From Duganella radicis (GTDB lineage Bacteria > Pseudomonadota > Gammaproteobacteria > Burkholderiales > Burkholderiaceae_D), in assembly GCF_009720825.1 (NCBI RefSeq), contig NZ_WNKY01000003.1:186001-250000 (forward strand): DNA of 64,000 nt, read 5' to 3'. Shown one piece after another: positions 9,108 through 18,695 of this stretch (the stretch's first letter is position 1; every line of letters begins with the position of its first letter). The notes under the pieces are model-generated. The model was not told the DNA's origin. It saw only the letters and a list, made by a program, of their open reading frames with translations, and made no database searches. The position numbers were made by a program, and so were the translations under genes.

Positions 9108-12100
9108 GCTTGCTCTCCTTGGCCGTAGCGTTGTTCGATCAGGTAGTACAGCGCCGGCAGCAGCACCAGCGTCAGCACGGTGGCCGTCACCAGGCCGCCG
9201 ACCACCACTGTGGCCAGCGGGCGCTGGACGTCGCTGCCCAGGCCGTGCGCCAGCGCCGCCGGCACCAGGCCCAGCGCGGCCACGGTGGCGGTGGTCAGCA
9301 CCGGCCGCACGCGCTCGCGGGCGCCATTGATGACGGCGCTGCGCAGGTCGCCGGGCAGTTGCTGGCGCCAGTGGTTCAGGCTGGCCAGCATCACCACCGC
9401 GTTCAGCACCGATACGCCAAACAGCGCGATGAAGCCGACCGCCGACGAGACGTTGAGCGTCATGCCGCGCAGTTGCAGCGCCACCAGCCCGCCCAGCAGC
9501 GACAGCGGCACCGCCAGCAGGATCAGGCCCGGCTGGCGCAGGTTGCCGAAGGCCGAGAACAGCAGCACAAACATCAGCGCCAGCACGGCCGGCACGATCA
9601 CCGCCAGACGGGCCTGGGCGCGCTGCTGGTTTTCAAACTGGCCGCCCCAGCTGATCTGGTAGCGCGCGTGGTCGTACGGAATCTCGCGGGCGATGCGGCC
9701 TTGCGCCTCGGCCAGGAAGGACGACAGGTCGCGTCCGCGCAGATTGGTGCGCACCGTCAGGTGGCGCCGGTTCATCTCGCGCGTGATGGTGGTTTCGCCC
9801 TCGGCCAGGCGGATGTGCGCCACCTGCGCCAGCGCCACGTGGGCGCCGTTGGCGGCGTTCAGCACCAGGTCGCCGATGGCTTGCGGGTCGTTGCGGGTGG
9901 GGCCGCTGAAGCGCGCCGCCACGTCGTAGCTGCGGTCGTCCACATAGACTTGCGCCACCGGGCTGCCGCCGATGCCGGTCTGGATCAGCGCCATCACGTC
10001 GGCCACGTTGATGCCGAGGCGGGCCGCGGCGGCACGGTCGACGTCGATGCGCACCTGCGGCAGCGGCGGTTCCTGGTCGATGATCACGTCCTGCGCGCCC
10101 GGCACGGTGCGCAGCAGGTGCTCGACCGCGCTGGCCAGCTTGCGGGTGGCGTGGAAGTCGTCGCCGTAGACCTTGACCACCAGGTCGCTGTGGGCGCCGG
10201 CCAGCTTGTCCAGCACGCCGTCGATCATCGGCTGCGAGAAGCCGACCTCGGTGCGCGGCAATTGCTTGTAGCGCGCCGCCAGCTTGTCGATCAGGTCTTG
10301 CTTGCTCATGCCGGACGGCCACTCGCTGTACGGCCGCAAGGTCACCGCGCATTCGATGTGCGAAGGCGTGAACGGGTCGGTGCCTTCGTCGTTGCGGCCC
10401 AGCTGGGTGACCACGTGGGCCACCTGCGGCTCTTGCAGGGTGGCGGCGCGCAGGGCGTCGGCCATGGCGGTGGCCTTGGTCAGCGAAATGCCGGGCGGCA
10501 GCGTGACTTGCAGCCAGATCGAGCCCTCGTCCAGCGTCGGCAGGAAGTCGCGGCCGATGGCGCCGCCCACCAGCACCACCGCCGCCAGCGTGGCGCCGGC
10601 GATGGCCAGCACCAGTTTCGACTTGCCCACCAGTCGTTGCAGCAGCGCCTCGTAACGCGGCATCAGCCATTCCAGCACCGGATTATGGAAAATCTTGCGC
10701 GGCTTGCGGAACGCCCAGAAGGCCAGGCCCGGAATCAGCATCACGGTCATCAGCAGCGCCCCCAGCAGGGCGAAACCGACCGCGAACGCCATCGGCGAGA
10801 ACAGCTTGTATTCGATGCGCTGGAAGGCGAACAGCGGCAGGTAGGCGATCATGATCACCAGCATGCCAAAGCAGGTCGGCTTCATCACTTGCAGGGCGGC
10901 GTGCACGGCGTCGCGGCCGGACAGCAGGCCCTCCGGCTGCTCCTCGCGCCGGCGCAGGATGGCTTCCAGCACGAAGATGGCGCCGTCGACGATGATGCCG
11001 AAGTCGATCGCGCCCAGCGACAGCAGGTTGGCCGGGATCTTGAAGTGATGCATCAGGATGAAGGCCGCCATCAGCGATACCGGAATGGTGGCCGCCGCGA
11101 TCAGCGCCGCGCGCGGGCTGCCCAGGAACAGCACCAGCACCAGCGTCACCAGCACCACGCCTTCCACCAGCGTCTTGCCGACCGTGTGCACGGTGGCGTC
11201 CACCAGCGTGCTGCGGTCCATGTAGGGCACCACCTTGACGTCCTTGGGCAGCAGGTGCTCGTTGAGGTCCTGCACCGCCGCGTGCACGCCGGCGATCACG
11301 TTCGACGGGTTCTCGTGCTTCAACAGCAGCACCACACCGGACACGGTGTCGGAGCGCTTGTCCTTGCCCAGCACGCCGTGGCGCTCCTGCTGGCCCAGCG
11401 TGACGTTGCCCAGGTCCTTGACCAGCACCGGCACGCCGTTCTTTTGCGCCACCACCACGTTGCCGAGGTCGTCCAGGCTGCGGATCAGGCCGACCCCGCG
11501 CACCACCAGCCCCTGTTCGCCGCGCGTCAGCACGCTGCCGCCGGCGTTGGCGTTGTTGGCGGCGATGGCCTGCGTGATCTGCGCCAGCGACAGGTTGTAC
11601 TTGGACAGCTTGGCCGGATCGAACTCCAGCAGGAACTGCGTGGTCAGCCCGCCGAAATTGCTGACGTCGACCACGCCGGCCGCCTGTTTCAGGCGCGGGA
11701 TCACGGTCCAGCGCTGCAATTCCGACAGCGAGCGCAGGTCGCGGCTGTTCGATTCCAGCGTGTAGCGGTAGATCTCGCCGATGGGCGAGGTCAGGGCGTC
11801 GAGCGAGGGCTGGGCGCCATACGGCAGCGTCACGCCGGCGATGCGTTCCTGCAAGCGCTGGCGCGACCAGTAGTCTTCCGCGCCGTCCTCGAACACCACG
11901 GTGATCAGCGACAGGCCGAAGGTGGACTTGGAACGCATCACGTGCATGCCGGGCGTGCCCATGATCTCGCGCTCCAGCGGAATGGTGATCTGCTGCTCGA
12001 CTTCCTCGGCGGCCAGGCCATTGACCTGGGTGACCACCTGCGAGGTGACGTCGGCGATATCGGGATAGGCTTCCAGCGGCAGTTGGGTCCAGCAGTAGCC

Positions 12101-12181
12101 GCCGTACAGCGCGGCCAGCGCGAACACCAGCGAGACGATGCCGCGCCGCTTGAAGCACAGGGTGACCAGGCGATCAATCAT
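9104..12181 (-). CDS. Heavy-metal efflux RND pump (CzcA/CusA family)
   Basis: A 1025-residue inner-membrane proton-driven pump of the HME-RND class. The chosen start MIDRLVTLCFKRR overlaps the end of the adaptor gene by 8 bp. Family marks are PLEAYPDIADVTSQVVTQV and EREIMGTPG near the N-terminus and the HME signature DFGIIVDGAIFVLE at about residues 393-406, with Asp393, Asp399 and Glu406 corresponding to the essential acidic residues of CzcA. Twelve membrane segments and two large periplasmic loops are apparent. With the adaptor and outer-membrane factor it exports cations from the periplasm. Whether the substrate is Cu/Ag or Co/Zn/Cd cannot be settled here; the adjacent OmpR-type two-component pair resembles Cus/Czc systems. 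Neighbours: adaptor upstream, channel downstream, all overlapping. Confidence 0.93.
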   Translation of the reverse strand: MIDRLVTLCFKRRGIVSLVFALAALYGGYCWTQLPLEAYPDIADVTSQVVTQVNGLAAEEVEQQITIPLEREIMGTPGMHVMRSKSTFGLSLITVVFEDGAEDYWSRQRLQERIAGVTLPYGAQPSLDALTSPIGEIYRYTLESNSRDLRSLSELQRWTVIPRLKQAAGVVDVSNFGGLTTQFLLEFDPAKLSKYNLSLAQITQAIAANNANAGGSVLTRGEQGLVVRGVGLIRSLDDLGNVVVAQKNGVPVLVKDLGNVTLGQQERHGVLGKDKRSDTVSGVVLLLKHENPSNVIAGVHAAVQDLNEHLLPKDVKVVPYMDRSTLVDATVHTVGKTLVEGVVLVTLVLVLFLGSPRAALIAAATIPVSLMAAFILMHHFKIPANLLSLGAIDFGIIVDGAIFVLEAILRRREEQPEGLLSGRDAVHAALQVMKPTCFGMLVIMIAYLPLFAFQRIEYKLFSPMAFAVGFALLGALLMTVMLIPGLAFWAFRKPRKIFHNPVLEWLMPRYEALLQRLVGKSKLVLAIAGATLAAVVLVGGAIGRDFLPTLDEGSIWLQVTLPPGISLTKATAMADALRAATLQEPQVAHVVTQLGRNDEGTDPFTPSHIECAVTLRPYSEWPSGMSKQDLIDKLAARYKQLPRTEVGFSQPMIDGVLDKLAGAHSDLVVKVYGDDFHATRKLASAVEHLLRTVPGAQDVIIDQEPPLPQVRIDVDRAAAARLGINVADVMALIQTGIGGSPVAQVYVDDRSYDVAARFSGPTRNDPQAIGDLVLNAANGAHVALAQVAHIRLAEGETTITREMNRRHLTVRTNLRGRDLSSFLAEAQGRIAREIPYDHARYQISWGGQFENQQRAQARLAVIVPAVLALMFVLLFSAFGNLRQPGLILLAVPLSLLGGLVALQLRGMTLNVSSAVGFIALFGVSVLNAVVMLASLNHWRQQLPGDLRSAVINGARERVRPVLTTATVAALGLVPAALAHGLGSDVQRPLATVVVGGLVTATVLTLVLLPALYYLIEQRYGQGEQA

Positions 12182-13301
12182 TGAGCAGCACTCCATCCTT
12201 GGTGACGATACGCTCGCCCGGCTTGAGGCCGGCCAGCACCTCCACCTGTTCGCCGATCTGCGCGCCCAACTGGAGGTCGCGCGGGACGAACTGCCACGGC
12301 TTGACTTCGACGAAGGTGCGGCTGGTAAAGCCGCTCTGGATCACCGCGCTCATCGGCACCAGCAGACCCTGGTGCGGGCGCGCCAGCAGCGTGGCTTCGG
12401 CGAACATGCCCGGTTTCAGGCGGCCGTCGCGGTTGTCGAAGGGCAGGCGGACCTTGATGGTGCGGGTGTCGGGGTCCAGCATCTCGCCGATGTAGCGCAC
12501 TTGGCCGGTGAGCGGCTGCGGCCAGGCGTCCAGCTTGATGCTGGCCTGCTGGCCGACGTAGAGCTGGGCCAGGTCTTTTTCCTGCGCGCTGGCGCTGATG
12601 AAGACGCGCGACAGGTCGGCCACTGTCATCAGCGGCGCGCTGGCGTCGTTCCACCAGGCGCCGGCGGCGGCGGCCAGCTCGACCACGCGGCCGGCGATCG
12701 GCGCACGCACCGCGATGCGGCTGCCGCTGCTGCCAGTGCCGCCACGTGCGCCCAGCTGGGCCAGGCGGGCGGCGGCGCGGACCGCTTCGGCGGCGGCGCT
12801 GTCGTAGTCGCCTTGCGCCTGCTCGACATCGCGTTTTGCGGCCAGCTCCGACTGCGCCATTTCCTGCTGGCGTTGCAGGTTGCGCTGGGCCAGGCTGAGC
12901 GCGGCCTGCGCCTTGGCGTGGTCGGCGCCGGCCTGCGCCATGTCCGCCGCGTCGATGGTGAACAGCACTTCGCCGGCTTGTACCGTGTCGCCCAGCTGCT
13001 TGTTGAGGCTGACGATGCGTCCGGCCAGCGGCGGTGCCACCTTGACCAGACGGCCCGGATCGGCTTCCACCAGCGCCGGCAGCGTGAATGGCGCGGCGAT
13101 GCTTTGTTCGTCGATGGTGCTGACCGCCAGCGAGCGCCGCAGCGGCGACTGCTCGGGGATACGCAGCAGATCGCCTTCGTGCAGCAGCGATGGCGTGTCC
13201 TCGGCGGCAGGCGTCTCTTTGGCGTGGCTGCCGTACAGGCGCAGCGCGGCCGCGACCAGCAGGCCGGACAGGATCAGTTTGAACAGGGTGGCTGGTTTCA
13301 T
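12174..13301 (-). CDS. Efflux RND periplasmic adaptor subunit (membrane fusion protein)
   Basis: A 375-residue membrane fusion protein. Start MKPATLFKLILSGLLVAAAL at 13301 follows GGAGAA and gives an N-terminal signal/anchor; upstream codons in frame have no ribosome site. The barrel-sandwich/lipoyl halves are seen at VKVAPPLAGRIVSLNKQLGDTVQAG and RIAVRAPIAGRVVELAAAAG, separated by an alpha-helical hairpin (about residues 105-165), followed by a beta-barrel ending with MLDPDTRTIKVRLPF and LKPGMFAEA. This is the CusB/CzcB layout without an obvious extra metal-binding domain. It is the first gene of the efflux operon and is divergent from the response regulator at 13403. Confidence 0.92.
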   Translation of the reverse strand: MKPATLFKLILSGLLVAAALRLYGSHAKETPAAEDTPSLLHEGDLLRIPEQSPLRRSLAVSTIDEQSIAAPFTLPALVEADPGRLVKVAPPLAGRIVSLNKQLGDTVQAGEVLFTIDAADMAQAGADHAKAQAALSLAQRNLQRQQEMAQSELAAKRDVEQAQGDYDSAAAEAVRAAARLAQLGARGGTGSSGSRIAVRAPIAGRVVELAAAAGAWWNDASAPLMTVADLSRVFISASAQEKDLAQLYVGQQASIKLDAWPQPLTGQVRYIGEMLDPDTRTIKVRLPFDNRDGRLKPGMFAEATLLARPHQGLLVPMSAVIQSGFTSRTFVEVKPWQFVPRDLQLGAQIGEQVEVLAGLKPGERIVTKDGVLLND

Positions 13302-13350
13302 GGTGGTTCTCCGAAAGTGCCGCCATGGTAGGGAAATTTGCTGCACTGCA

Positions 13351-13370
13351 TCCTGAATTCTTCTTCAGGA
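13351..13370. promoter_or_regulatory. Perfect inverted repeat between efflux operon and its two-component genes
   Basis: TCCTGAA-N6-TTCAGGA, 7-bp perfect arms, lies in the 101-bp divergent gap, 50 bp upstream of the adaptor start and about 33 bp upstream of the response-regulator start. Size and place suit an OmpR-type (CusR/CopR-like) binding box acting both ways; inferred. Confidence 0.55.
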
Positions 13371-13390
13371 ACGGCTGGCCGGGCCGCTGC

Positions 13391-13396
13391 TATACT
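13391..13396 (+). promoter_or_regulatory. Putative -10 element of the response-regulator gene
   Basis: TATACT ends only 6 bp before the ATG at 13403, and no Shine-Dalgarno-like sequence lies between them. If used, transcription would start at or next to the ATG, giving a leaderless message. There is no good -35; the inverted repeat at 13351-13370 sits where an activator would act. Confidence 0.35.
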
Positions 13397-13402
13397 TGCC
13401 CC

Positions 13403-14078
<676 letters not shown>

Positions 14079-14086
<8 letters not shown>

Positions 14087-15467
14087 CCTGCGGCGCCGCC
14101 TGGTGCTGATGCACCTGATGGTCAGCGTGACGGCCATTTCCGCCACCGCCGCCGCCGGCTGGTGGCAGCTGTCGCGCTCGGTGCGCGGGCAGCTCGACTC
14201 GGCGCTGCTGGCGCTGGCCGATACCGAGGTCGGCATGCTGGCCGACACCCGGGGCGCCGCCGTGCGCGTGCACGAGGCGCCGGCCGGCAGCGCGCCGCTG
14301 TCGCTGACGCGGCTGGACCGGCTGGTGCAAATTGTCGATGGCCAGGGCCGGGTGCTGGCGCGCAGCGCCAACCTCGGCGATCAGCAATTGCCGGTGCCGC
14401 CGCGCTGGCTGGAGCAACTGGCGGCCGGCGAAACCGTGTTTGAGACGCTGCCCGATGCGCGCGAGGAGCCCTTGCGCGTGGTGTCGGTGCCGGCGCTGGT
14501 CGATGGCCGGCGCTACGCGGTGCAGGTGGCCGGTTCGCTGGACGATGCCGACCACATCCTGCAATCGGCGGCGATCCTGTTCGCGGCGATGGCGACCGCC
14601 TTGCTGGCGCTGGTCGGCTGGGCCGGGGCACGGCTGTCGCGCAAGACCATGGTGGCGATCGAAAACATCGTCGACCAGGCGCGCAAGATCGGCGACACCA
14701 GCCTGGACAGCCGCCTGCCGCATCCGGGCGACGATGACGAGATCGGCCATCTGGCCGACACCCTGAACGCCATGCTGGACCGCATCGAGCAGGCGTTCGA
14801 GGCGCAGCGGCGCTTCACGGCGGACGCCTCGCACGAGCTGCGCTCACCCCTGTCGCGGCTGCGCACCGAAATCGAAATCACCTTGCGCCGGCCGCGCAGC
14901 AACGAGGAATACATCACCGTCCTGCGCTCCTGCCTGGCCGAGGTCGGCGGGCTGACCATGCTGGTGGAGGAATTGCTGATGCTGGCGCGGCTGGACGCCG
15001 GCCAGCAGCTGGCGCAAGTGGAACTGGCGTCCTTGCAGGCGCTGGCCGGGGAAGCGGTCCAGCGCCTGAGCGCGCCGGCCGCCGAGCGCCGCATCCGCAT
15101 CCTGCTACGGGATGAGTTGAGCGAGCCGGTGCAGGCCGACCGCGCGCCGGTCAGCCTGGTACTGCGCAACCTGCTGGAAAACGCCCTCAAGTTCTCGCCG
15201 GCCGACGGCCACATCACCGTGCGCCTCCAGCGCGGAGAGCAGGGCGTGACGCTGTCGGTGGAAGACCAGGGCGCCGGGATCGCCGAGCACGAACTACCGT
15301 TCCTGTTTGAACGCTTCTTCCGTGGCAGCGGCGCGCGCGCGGGCGAGGTGGACGGTGTCGGCCTGGGGCTGGCGCTGTCGCAGGCCATCATGCAAGCCTA
15401 CGGCGGCAAGATCACGGCAGAGAACGCCACAACCGGCGGCGCCCGCTTCACACTCCACCTGCCTTAA
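14079..15467 (+). CDS. Sensor histidine kinase of the metal efflux system
   Basis: A 462-residue membrane kinase. The N-terminus MLSLRRRLVLMHLMVSVTAIS gives a first membrane helix, the sensor loop (about residues 32-160) faces the periplasm and a second helix follows at about 163-185, then a HAMP-like linker. The H-box FTADASHELRSPLSRLRTE places the phosphorylated His at residue 252; the N box (LVLRNLLENALKFS), G1 box (VEDQGAGIA), F box and G2 box (VGLGLALSQAI) are complete. Order and overlap with the OmpR-type regulator make a cognate pair sensing periplasmic metal. The kinase is of CusS/CzcS type by architecture. It is followed by a decayed Fic gene, marking the start of an accessory stretch. 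Confidence 0.92.
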
Positions 15468-15514
15468 CCGGCACCGCGCTCGTCCCATGCGGCGAATAAG
15501 CGCATAATCTCCGC

Positions 15515-16032
15515 ATGGAATGCGGAGATTACATCTGGCAGGCCGAGGATTGGCCTCGTTGGCGCTACGACCTGGCGGCGCTGGGGACGCGCATGTCCGA
15601 GGTGAGCCACGACCAGGGATATCTGCTTGGCCGGCTGGAAGAGGTGGGCTTGCTGCGCTGTTCCCGACCGGTTATTCCGGGTTGACCCGGATTCGTGTGG
15701 GCGCCTGGCGTGACGACGCCAGCGGCCCGATGCAAGTGGTCTCCGGCCCTGTCGGCCGCCAGCGCGTGTATTTTGAGGCGCCTCCCGCCGAGTGCATGGA
15801 GGCAGAAATGGCGCGCTTCCTTGGCTGATAAATAAAGCCTGATGACCCGCCCCTGATCAGGCGGGCCAGGCACACTTGTGGTTCCTGACCGTGCATCTGT
15901 TTGACGACGGCAACGGTCGCATCGACACCGCGCTACGCGACATCACGGATCTGCTGAACAGAGGCGCGCTGCGCAAGACCACCGCCGGACGGCCGCAGCA
16001 CCGGCTACGAGCTGAATGGGCATAGCCCATGA
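15515..16032 (+). pseudogene. Decayed Fic family (DUF4172-Fic) AMP-transferase gene
   Basis: Collinear fragments of one Fic protein are spread over shifting frames. From 15515 the first frame reads YIWQAEDWPRWRYDLAAL, a DUF4172-like N-terminus, then stops at 15683. A second frame continues with ALFPTGYSGLTRIRVGAWRD and MQVVSGPVGRQRVYFEAP, the standard Fic-core lead-in, ending in stops near 15828. A third piece holds AHLWFLTVHLFDDGNGR (motif 15894-15920), the catalytic HPFxxGNGR loop with Pro changed to Leu. A last piece, ALRDITDLLNRGALRKTTAG, then in another frame GRSTGYELNG, is the winged C-terminus, ending at 16032. About 100 residues between the first two pieces and most of the region after the motif are missing. 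At least four lesions rule out function. Intact relatives AMPylate target proteins, often as toxins. Confidence 0.85.
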
Positions 16033-16067
16033 GCCGATGCTCATGGTGTCTGAAATAAGCCTACAAA

Positions 16068-16119
16068 TTTCGGACATTTTATTGTAATGTATCCGAAAAA
16101 AGTATATAAATATCGGACA
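16068..16119 (+). promoter_or_regulatory. Autoregulated promoter of the AbiE-type toxin-antitoxin operon
   Basis: TTGTAA (16082-16087), 17-bp spacer and TATAAA (16105-16110) form a good sigma-70 promoter. It is bracketed by TTTCGGA (16068-16074) and TCCGAAA (16092-16098) as inverted arms, with a further TATCGGACA at 16111-16119 over the expected start site, repeating the TTTCGGACA of the first arm. AbiEi-type antitoxins are known to repress their own promoters through repeated sites; the layout fits that. Confidence 0.6.
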
Positions 16120-16128
16120 GGAGAGGCA

Positions 16129-16848
16129 ATGTCCCCACTCAAATCCCACATTTCAGCCTTGATCGAAGCAGCGGAACCCGGACAAGTTTGGGTGCCGACC
16201 GACTTTGCGCAGTTCGGCAGTCGTGATGCCATCGACAAAACGCTGCAGCGCATGGTGCAGGCGGGAGAGTTGCGTCGCATCGACAGGGGCCTATATGACA
16301 GGCCCAAGGTCAATAGCCTGACCAAACGTCCAACAACTCCAGATTATCGCGCCGTGGCGGAAGCCATTGCCCGTCGCGATCACCTGCGCCTATTAGTCGA
16401 CGGCATGACCGCCGCCAATGATCTGGGCCTGACCAATGCGGTGCCGGCACGTGTCACCATCCATACCGACACCCGTCGCCGCGCAATTCAGCTAGACAAA
16501 CTCACAATTGAATTCAAGCAGACCGCGCCCAGCCGTCTTTACTGGGCGGGGCGTCCGGCAATGCGTATCGTACAGGCGCTGCACTGGTTGAAAGACACTT
16601 TGACTTCCGAACACTCTTTTATCTTGAACAAGCTGACCAAAGTGCTGGCTGATCCGATTCACGGCGCGGCGCTACGCCAAGATCTGCTTGACGGTTTCCA
16701 CATGTTGCCTGCGTGGATGCAGAGTTTGGTTCGTGAACTTCCCGGATGTGACCTGCAAACTGTGTTGACTGTAGCGCCTCAATCACCCGGCGATGAAAAT
16801 CCACCATTCGCGCGACGCCGCGCTGTCAAGCACGTGGAGGTCCATTGA
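16129..16848 (+). CDS. DUF6088 / AbiEi-type antitoxin regulator
   Basis: A 239-residue protein. The start at 16129 (MSPLKSHISALIEAAEPGQ) is preferred over an ATG at 16087 because AGGAG lies 6-10 bp upstream and the upstream ATG is inside the promoter. An N-terminal winged helix (about residues 1-75) with WVPTDFAQFGSRDAIDKTLQRM and ELRRIDRGLYDRPK is typical of the AbiEi/DUF6088 antitoxins, followed by a domain containing DGMTAANDLGLTNAVPARVTIHTD. These are DNA-binding antitoxins that both repress the operon and neutralise the nucleotidyltransferase toxin encoded next. Its stop overlaps the toxin start (TTGA), giving tight coupling. Base composition is less GC-rich than the flanking metabolic genes, consistent with acquired DNA. 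Confidence 0.85.
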   Translation: MSPLKSHISALIEAAEPGQVWVPTDFAQFGSRDAIDKTLQRMVQAGELRRIDRGLYDRPKVNSLTKRPTTPDYRAVAEAIARRDHLRLLVDGMTAANDLGLTNAVPARVTIHTDTRRRAIQLDKLTIEFKQTAPSRLYWAGRPAMRIVQALHWLKDTLTSEHSFILNKLTKVLADPIHGAALRQDLLDGFHMLPAWMQSLVRELPGCDLQTVLTVAPQSPGDENPPFARRRAVKHVEVH

Positions 16849-17915
16849 ATCCGGCATTCCATTCCGTCATCGCCGCCAGCGATGCCGAGCGGCGAGACTT
16901 GTTTCTTGGCGCCTCAGCTCGCCTTGGTACAGCGGTTCAAAACATCGAGAAGGATTTCTGGGTCTGTTGGACACTGGATGCGCTGTTTAACGGCCTGGAA
17001 GCTGATGGCCCCCGCCTGTTGTTCAAGGGCGGTACTTCGCTCTCCAAGGCCTTTGGTCTCATTTCCCGCTTTTCCGAAGATATCGACATCGCAGTGTTTC
17101 GTGATGACTTGGGGCAGCGTGCCGAGATTGCCGACCTAGCCGCATTGAGCGGCAAGAAGCGCCGTGCACGCCTCGATGCCATCCACGATGCTTGCCAGGA
17201 TTACATTACGGGGCCATTAACCGCACAGTTCACTCATCTTGCGGCATCTGTCATTCCCGAGGAGCGTTTTCGGCTGGAACCCGATCCCGACGACAAAGAT
17301 AGTCAGAGCTTGCTGTTCTGGTATCCCGCAGTCACGGCCACCACTGGCGACTACATCCGCTCAGCCGTCAAGATAGAGGCCGGTGCTAAGTCCGCACTCG
17401 ATCCGCATGTCGCCGCCTCCATCACGCCCTATGTCGCGCAGGACCTGCCAGACCTGGATTTGACCGTGGAAAATGTGATCACTGTGAAGCCTGAGCGTAC
17501 CTTCTGGGACAAGGTCATGATCTTGCATGGACTACGTCAATGGCATGATCGTCGCGGTGAGCTACGACACGGCGGACAACGCGTCTCTCGCCACTACTAT
17601 GACGTGCATCAACTGATGCAGGCGCCGTTGGCAGCCGCGTGGCAAACCGATCACGAGTTGGCGACCGACTGTGCTCACCATGCGAGGTTGTTCTTTGGTA
17701 GTGCCGATCTGGGGCTTGATGTTGCAGTACCCGGTGCGTTTACGCTAACGCCAAGTCCGGCGATGCGACAAGCACTTGAAAAAGATTATGAAGCAATGGC
17801 TGGCATGGTCTTCGGCGACGTTCCTCAATTCGACGCGGTGTTGCACAGCGCAGAACACGTCGAGCAGATCGTCAATGGCGCAGCAATGCCCGCGTTCACC
17901 ATAAAAGGAACGTAA
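16845..17915 (+). CDS. AbiEii/AbiGii family nucleotidyltransferase toxin
   Basis: A 356-residue protein starting with TTG at 16845 (GGAGG at 16836-16840), overlapping the antitoxin stop by 4 bp. The nucleotidyltransferase core is clear: LLFKGGTSLSKAFGLISRFSEDIDIAVF contains the GG-S motif and the Asp-x-Asp metal ligands; the downstream KPERTFWDKVMILHGL segment is the conserved C-terminal part of the AbiEii family, containing the lysine/aspartate pair. AbiEii-type toxins transfer nucleotides, in studied relatives to tRNA acceptor ends, stopping growth and giving abortive infection against phage. The complete catalytic motif suggests an active toxin. It is followed by about 800 bp without a gene. 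Confidence 0.88.
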   Translation: MNPAFHSVIAASDAERRDLFLGASARLGTAVQNIEKDFWVCWTLDALFNGLEADGPRLLFKGGTSLSKAFGLISRFSEDIDIAVFRDDLGQRAEIADLAALSGKKRRARLDAIHDACQDYITGPLTAQFTHLAASVIPEERFRLEPDPDDKDSQSLLFWYPAVTATTGDYIRSAVKIEAGAKSALDPHVAASITPYVAQDLPDLDLTVENVITVKPERTFWDKVMILHGLRQWHDRRGELRHGGQRVSRHYYDVHQLMQAPLAAAWQTDHELATDCAHHARLFFGSADLGLDVAVPGAFTLTPSPAMRQALEKDYEAMAGMVFGDVPQFDAVLHSAEHVEQIVNGAAMPAFTIKGT

Positions 17916-18695
17916 CGATCATGAGCGACTACTTCAGTGGTCGAGAAAGTCTGACGTAATCCTTGCCTTTTCAATTTTGGTAACGGCACTGGATCAGCAT
18001 CCTGTTGGAGCGCTGATGAATAGCAACATGGGCTAACGCACGCATTGGAATTTCGGCTTTCTCGGCTCGTCCTGCCTGTGTCTTCGAGAGCAAATCTTGC
18101 TGCGAGCTTTGAGCCAAATTTCACAGAACTATCGGCAAGATCGATGCTCCCAAGCCGATAACTACCTGATCCCCGTTTTTGTATTCCATAGACATTCCGG
18201 CACCATGCCAAGAATCGTTGTCGATCAGAGACTTAAGCTGCATCTCGGTTTAGCCGATGCAGTACAAGCGTCACTTCCAGTTGCCGACCAATTCCCCGAG
18301 CATTTGACACTGCTGGATTTTCATTCAACCCTTGGAAGAACCGTCGTTCGTCGCCCAACGAGTAAAAAGTCGTCAGATTAATTAATATTTTCATTAGTCT
18401 CTCAGTCTTCTATGTAATGCCTCGCTGTACTCGTGCGTAGCCGGATGGCCCGCCCGGACAACCGAAGGGGAGATACGCGTGACGAGAACGCAGCAGATAT
18501 TTGGCTTAAAAGCTTCATTTCATTAAATCCCTACAAATTCCGACATTTTCCCAAGCGTCAGCTTGTGCTTGCTGATGACCTAATCTCCTCCACCCCAGCA
18601 TTTCCCGTCCCGTTGTGCCCTCGCAGAAGCAAGGTCGCCCCGGCGAAGAGCACCATCTCTGCGCCGAATATGGCACGGCCGACGGCTGTACAAAT
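17916..18695. other. Gene-poor stretch with AT-rich patches downstream of the toxin gene
   Basis: No reading frame here shows a recognisable domain, codon bias like the neighbours, or a good ribosome site. A 94-codon frame at 18097-18381 exists but has no identifiable family and no ribosome site. AT-rich runs (about 18378-18410) and a partial copy of the toxin-antitoxin promoter core (CCTACAAATT at 18530-18539 followed by GACATTTT at 18542-18549) point to remnants of accessory DNA. I see no transposase, inverted-repeat ends or tRNA gene. Confidence 0.5.

Noticed and set aside
9110..12184. Very long open frame (over 1000 codons) on the plus strand opposite the RND pump gene
   Set aside because: High-GC mirror frame with His/Gln/Arg-rich nonsense composition; the minus strand encodes a full CzcA-type pump with all signatures.
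15520..15828. Single 102-codon protein-coding gene
   Set aside because: Its first half is out of frame with the DUF4172 reading and its second half is only the middle of a Fic domain; better explained as pseudogene.
15849..15868. Hairpin CCCGCC-N8-GGCGGG as a terminator
   Set aside because: It falls within the Fic remnant at a position that reads as part of the protein (PLIRRA), with no T tract.
18097..18381. Possible small gene of 94 codons in the gap after the toxin
   Set aside because: No ribosome site, no family resemblance, codon use unlike neighbours; kept only as part of the gene-poor stretch.
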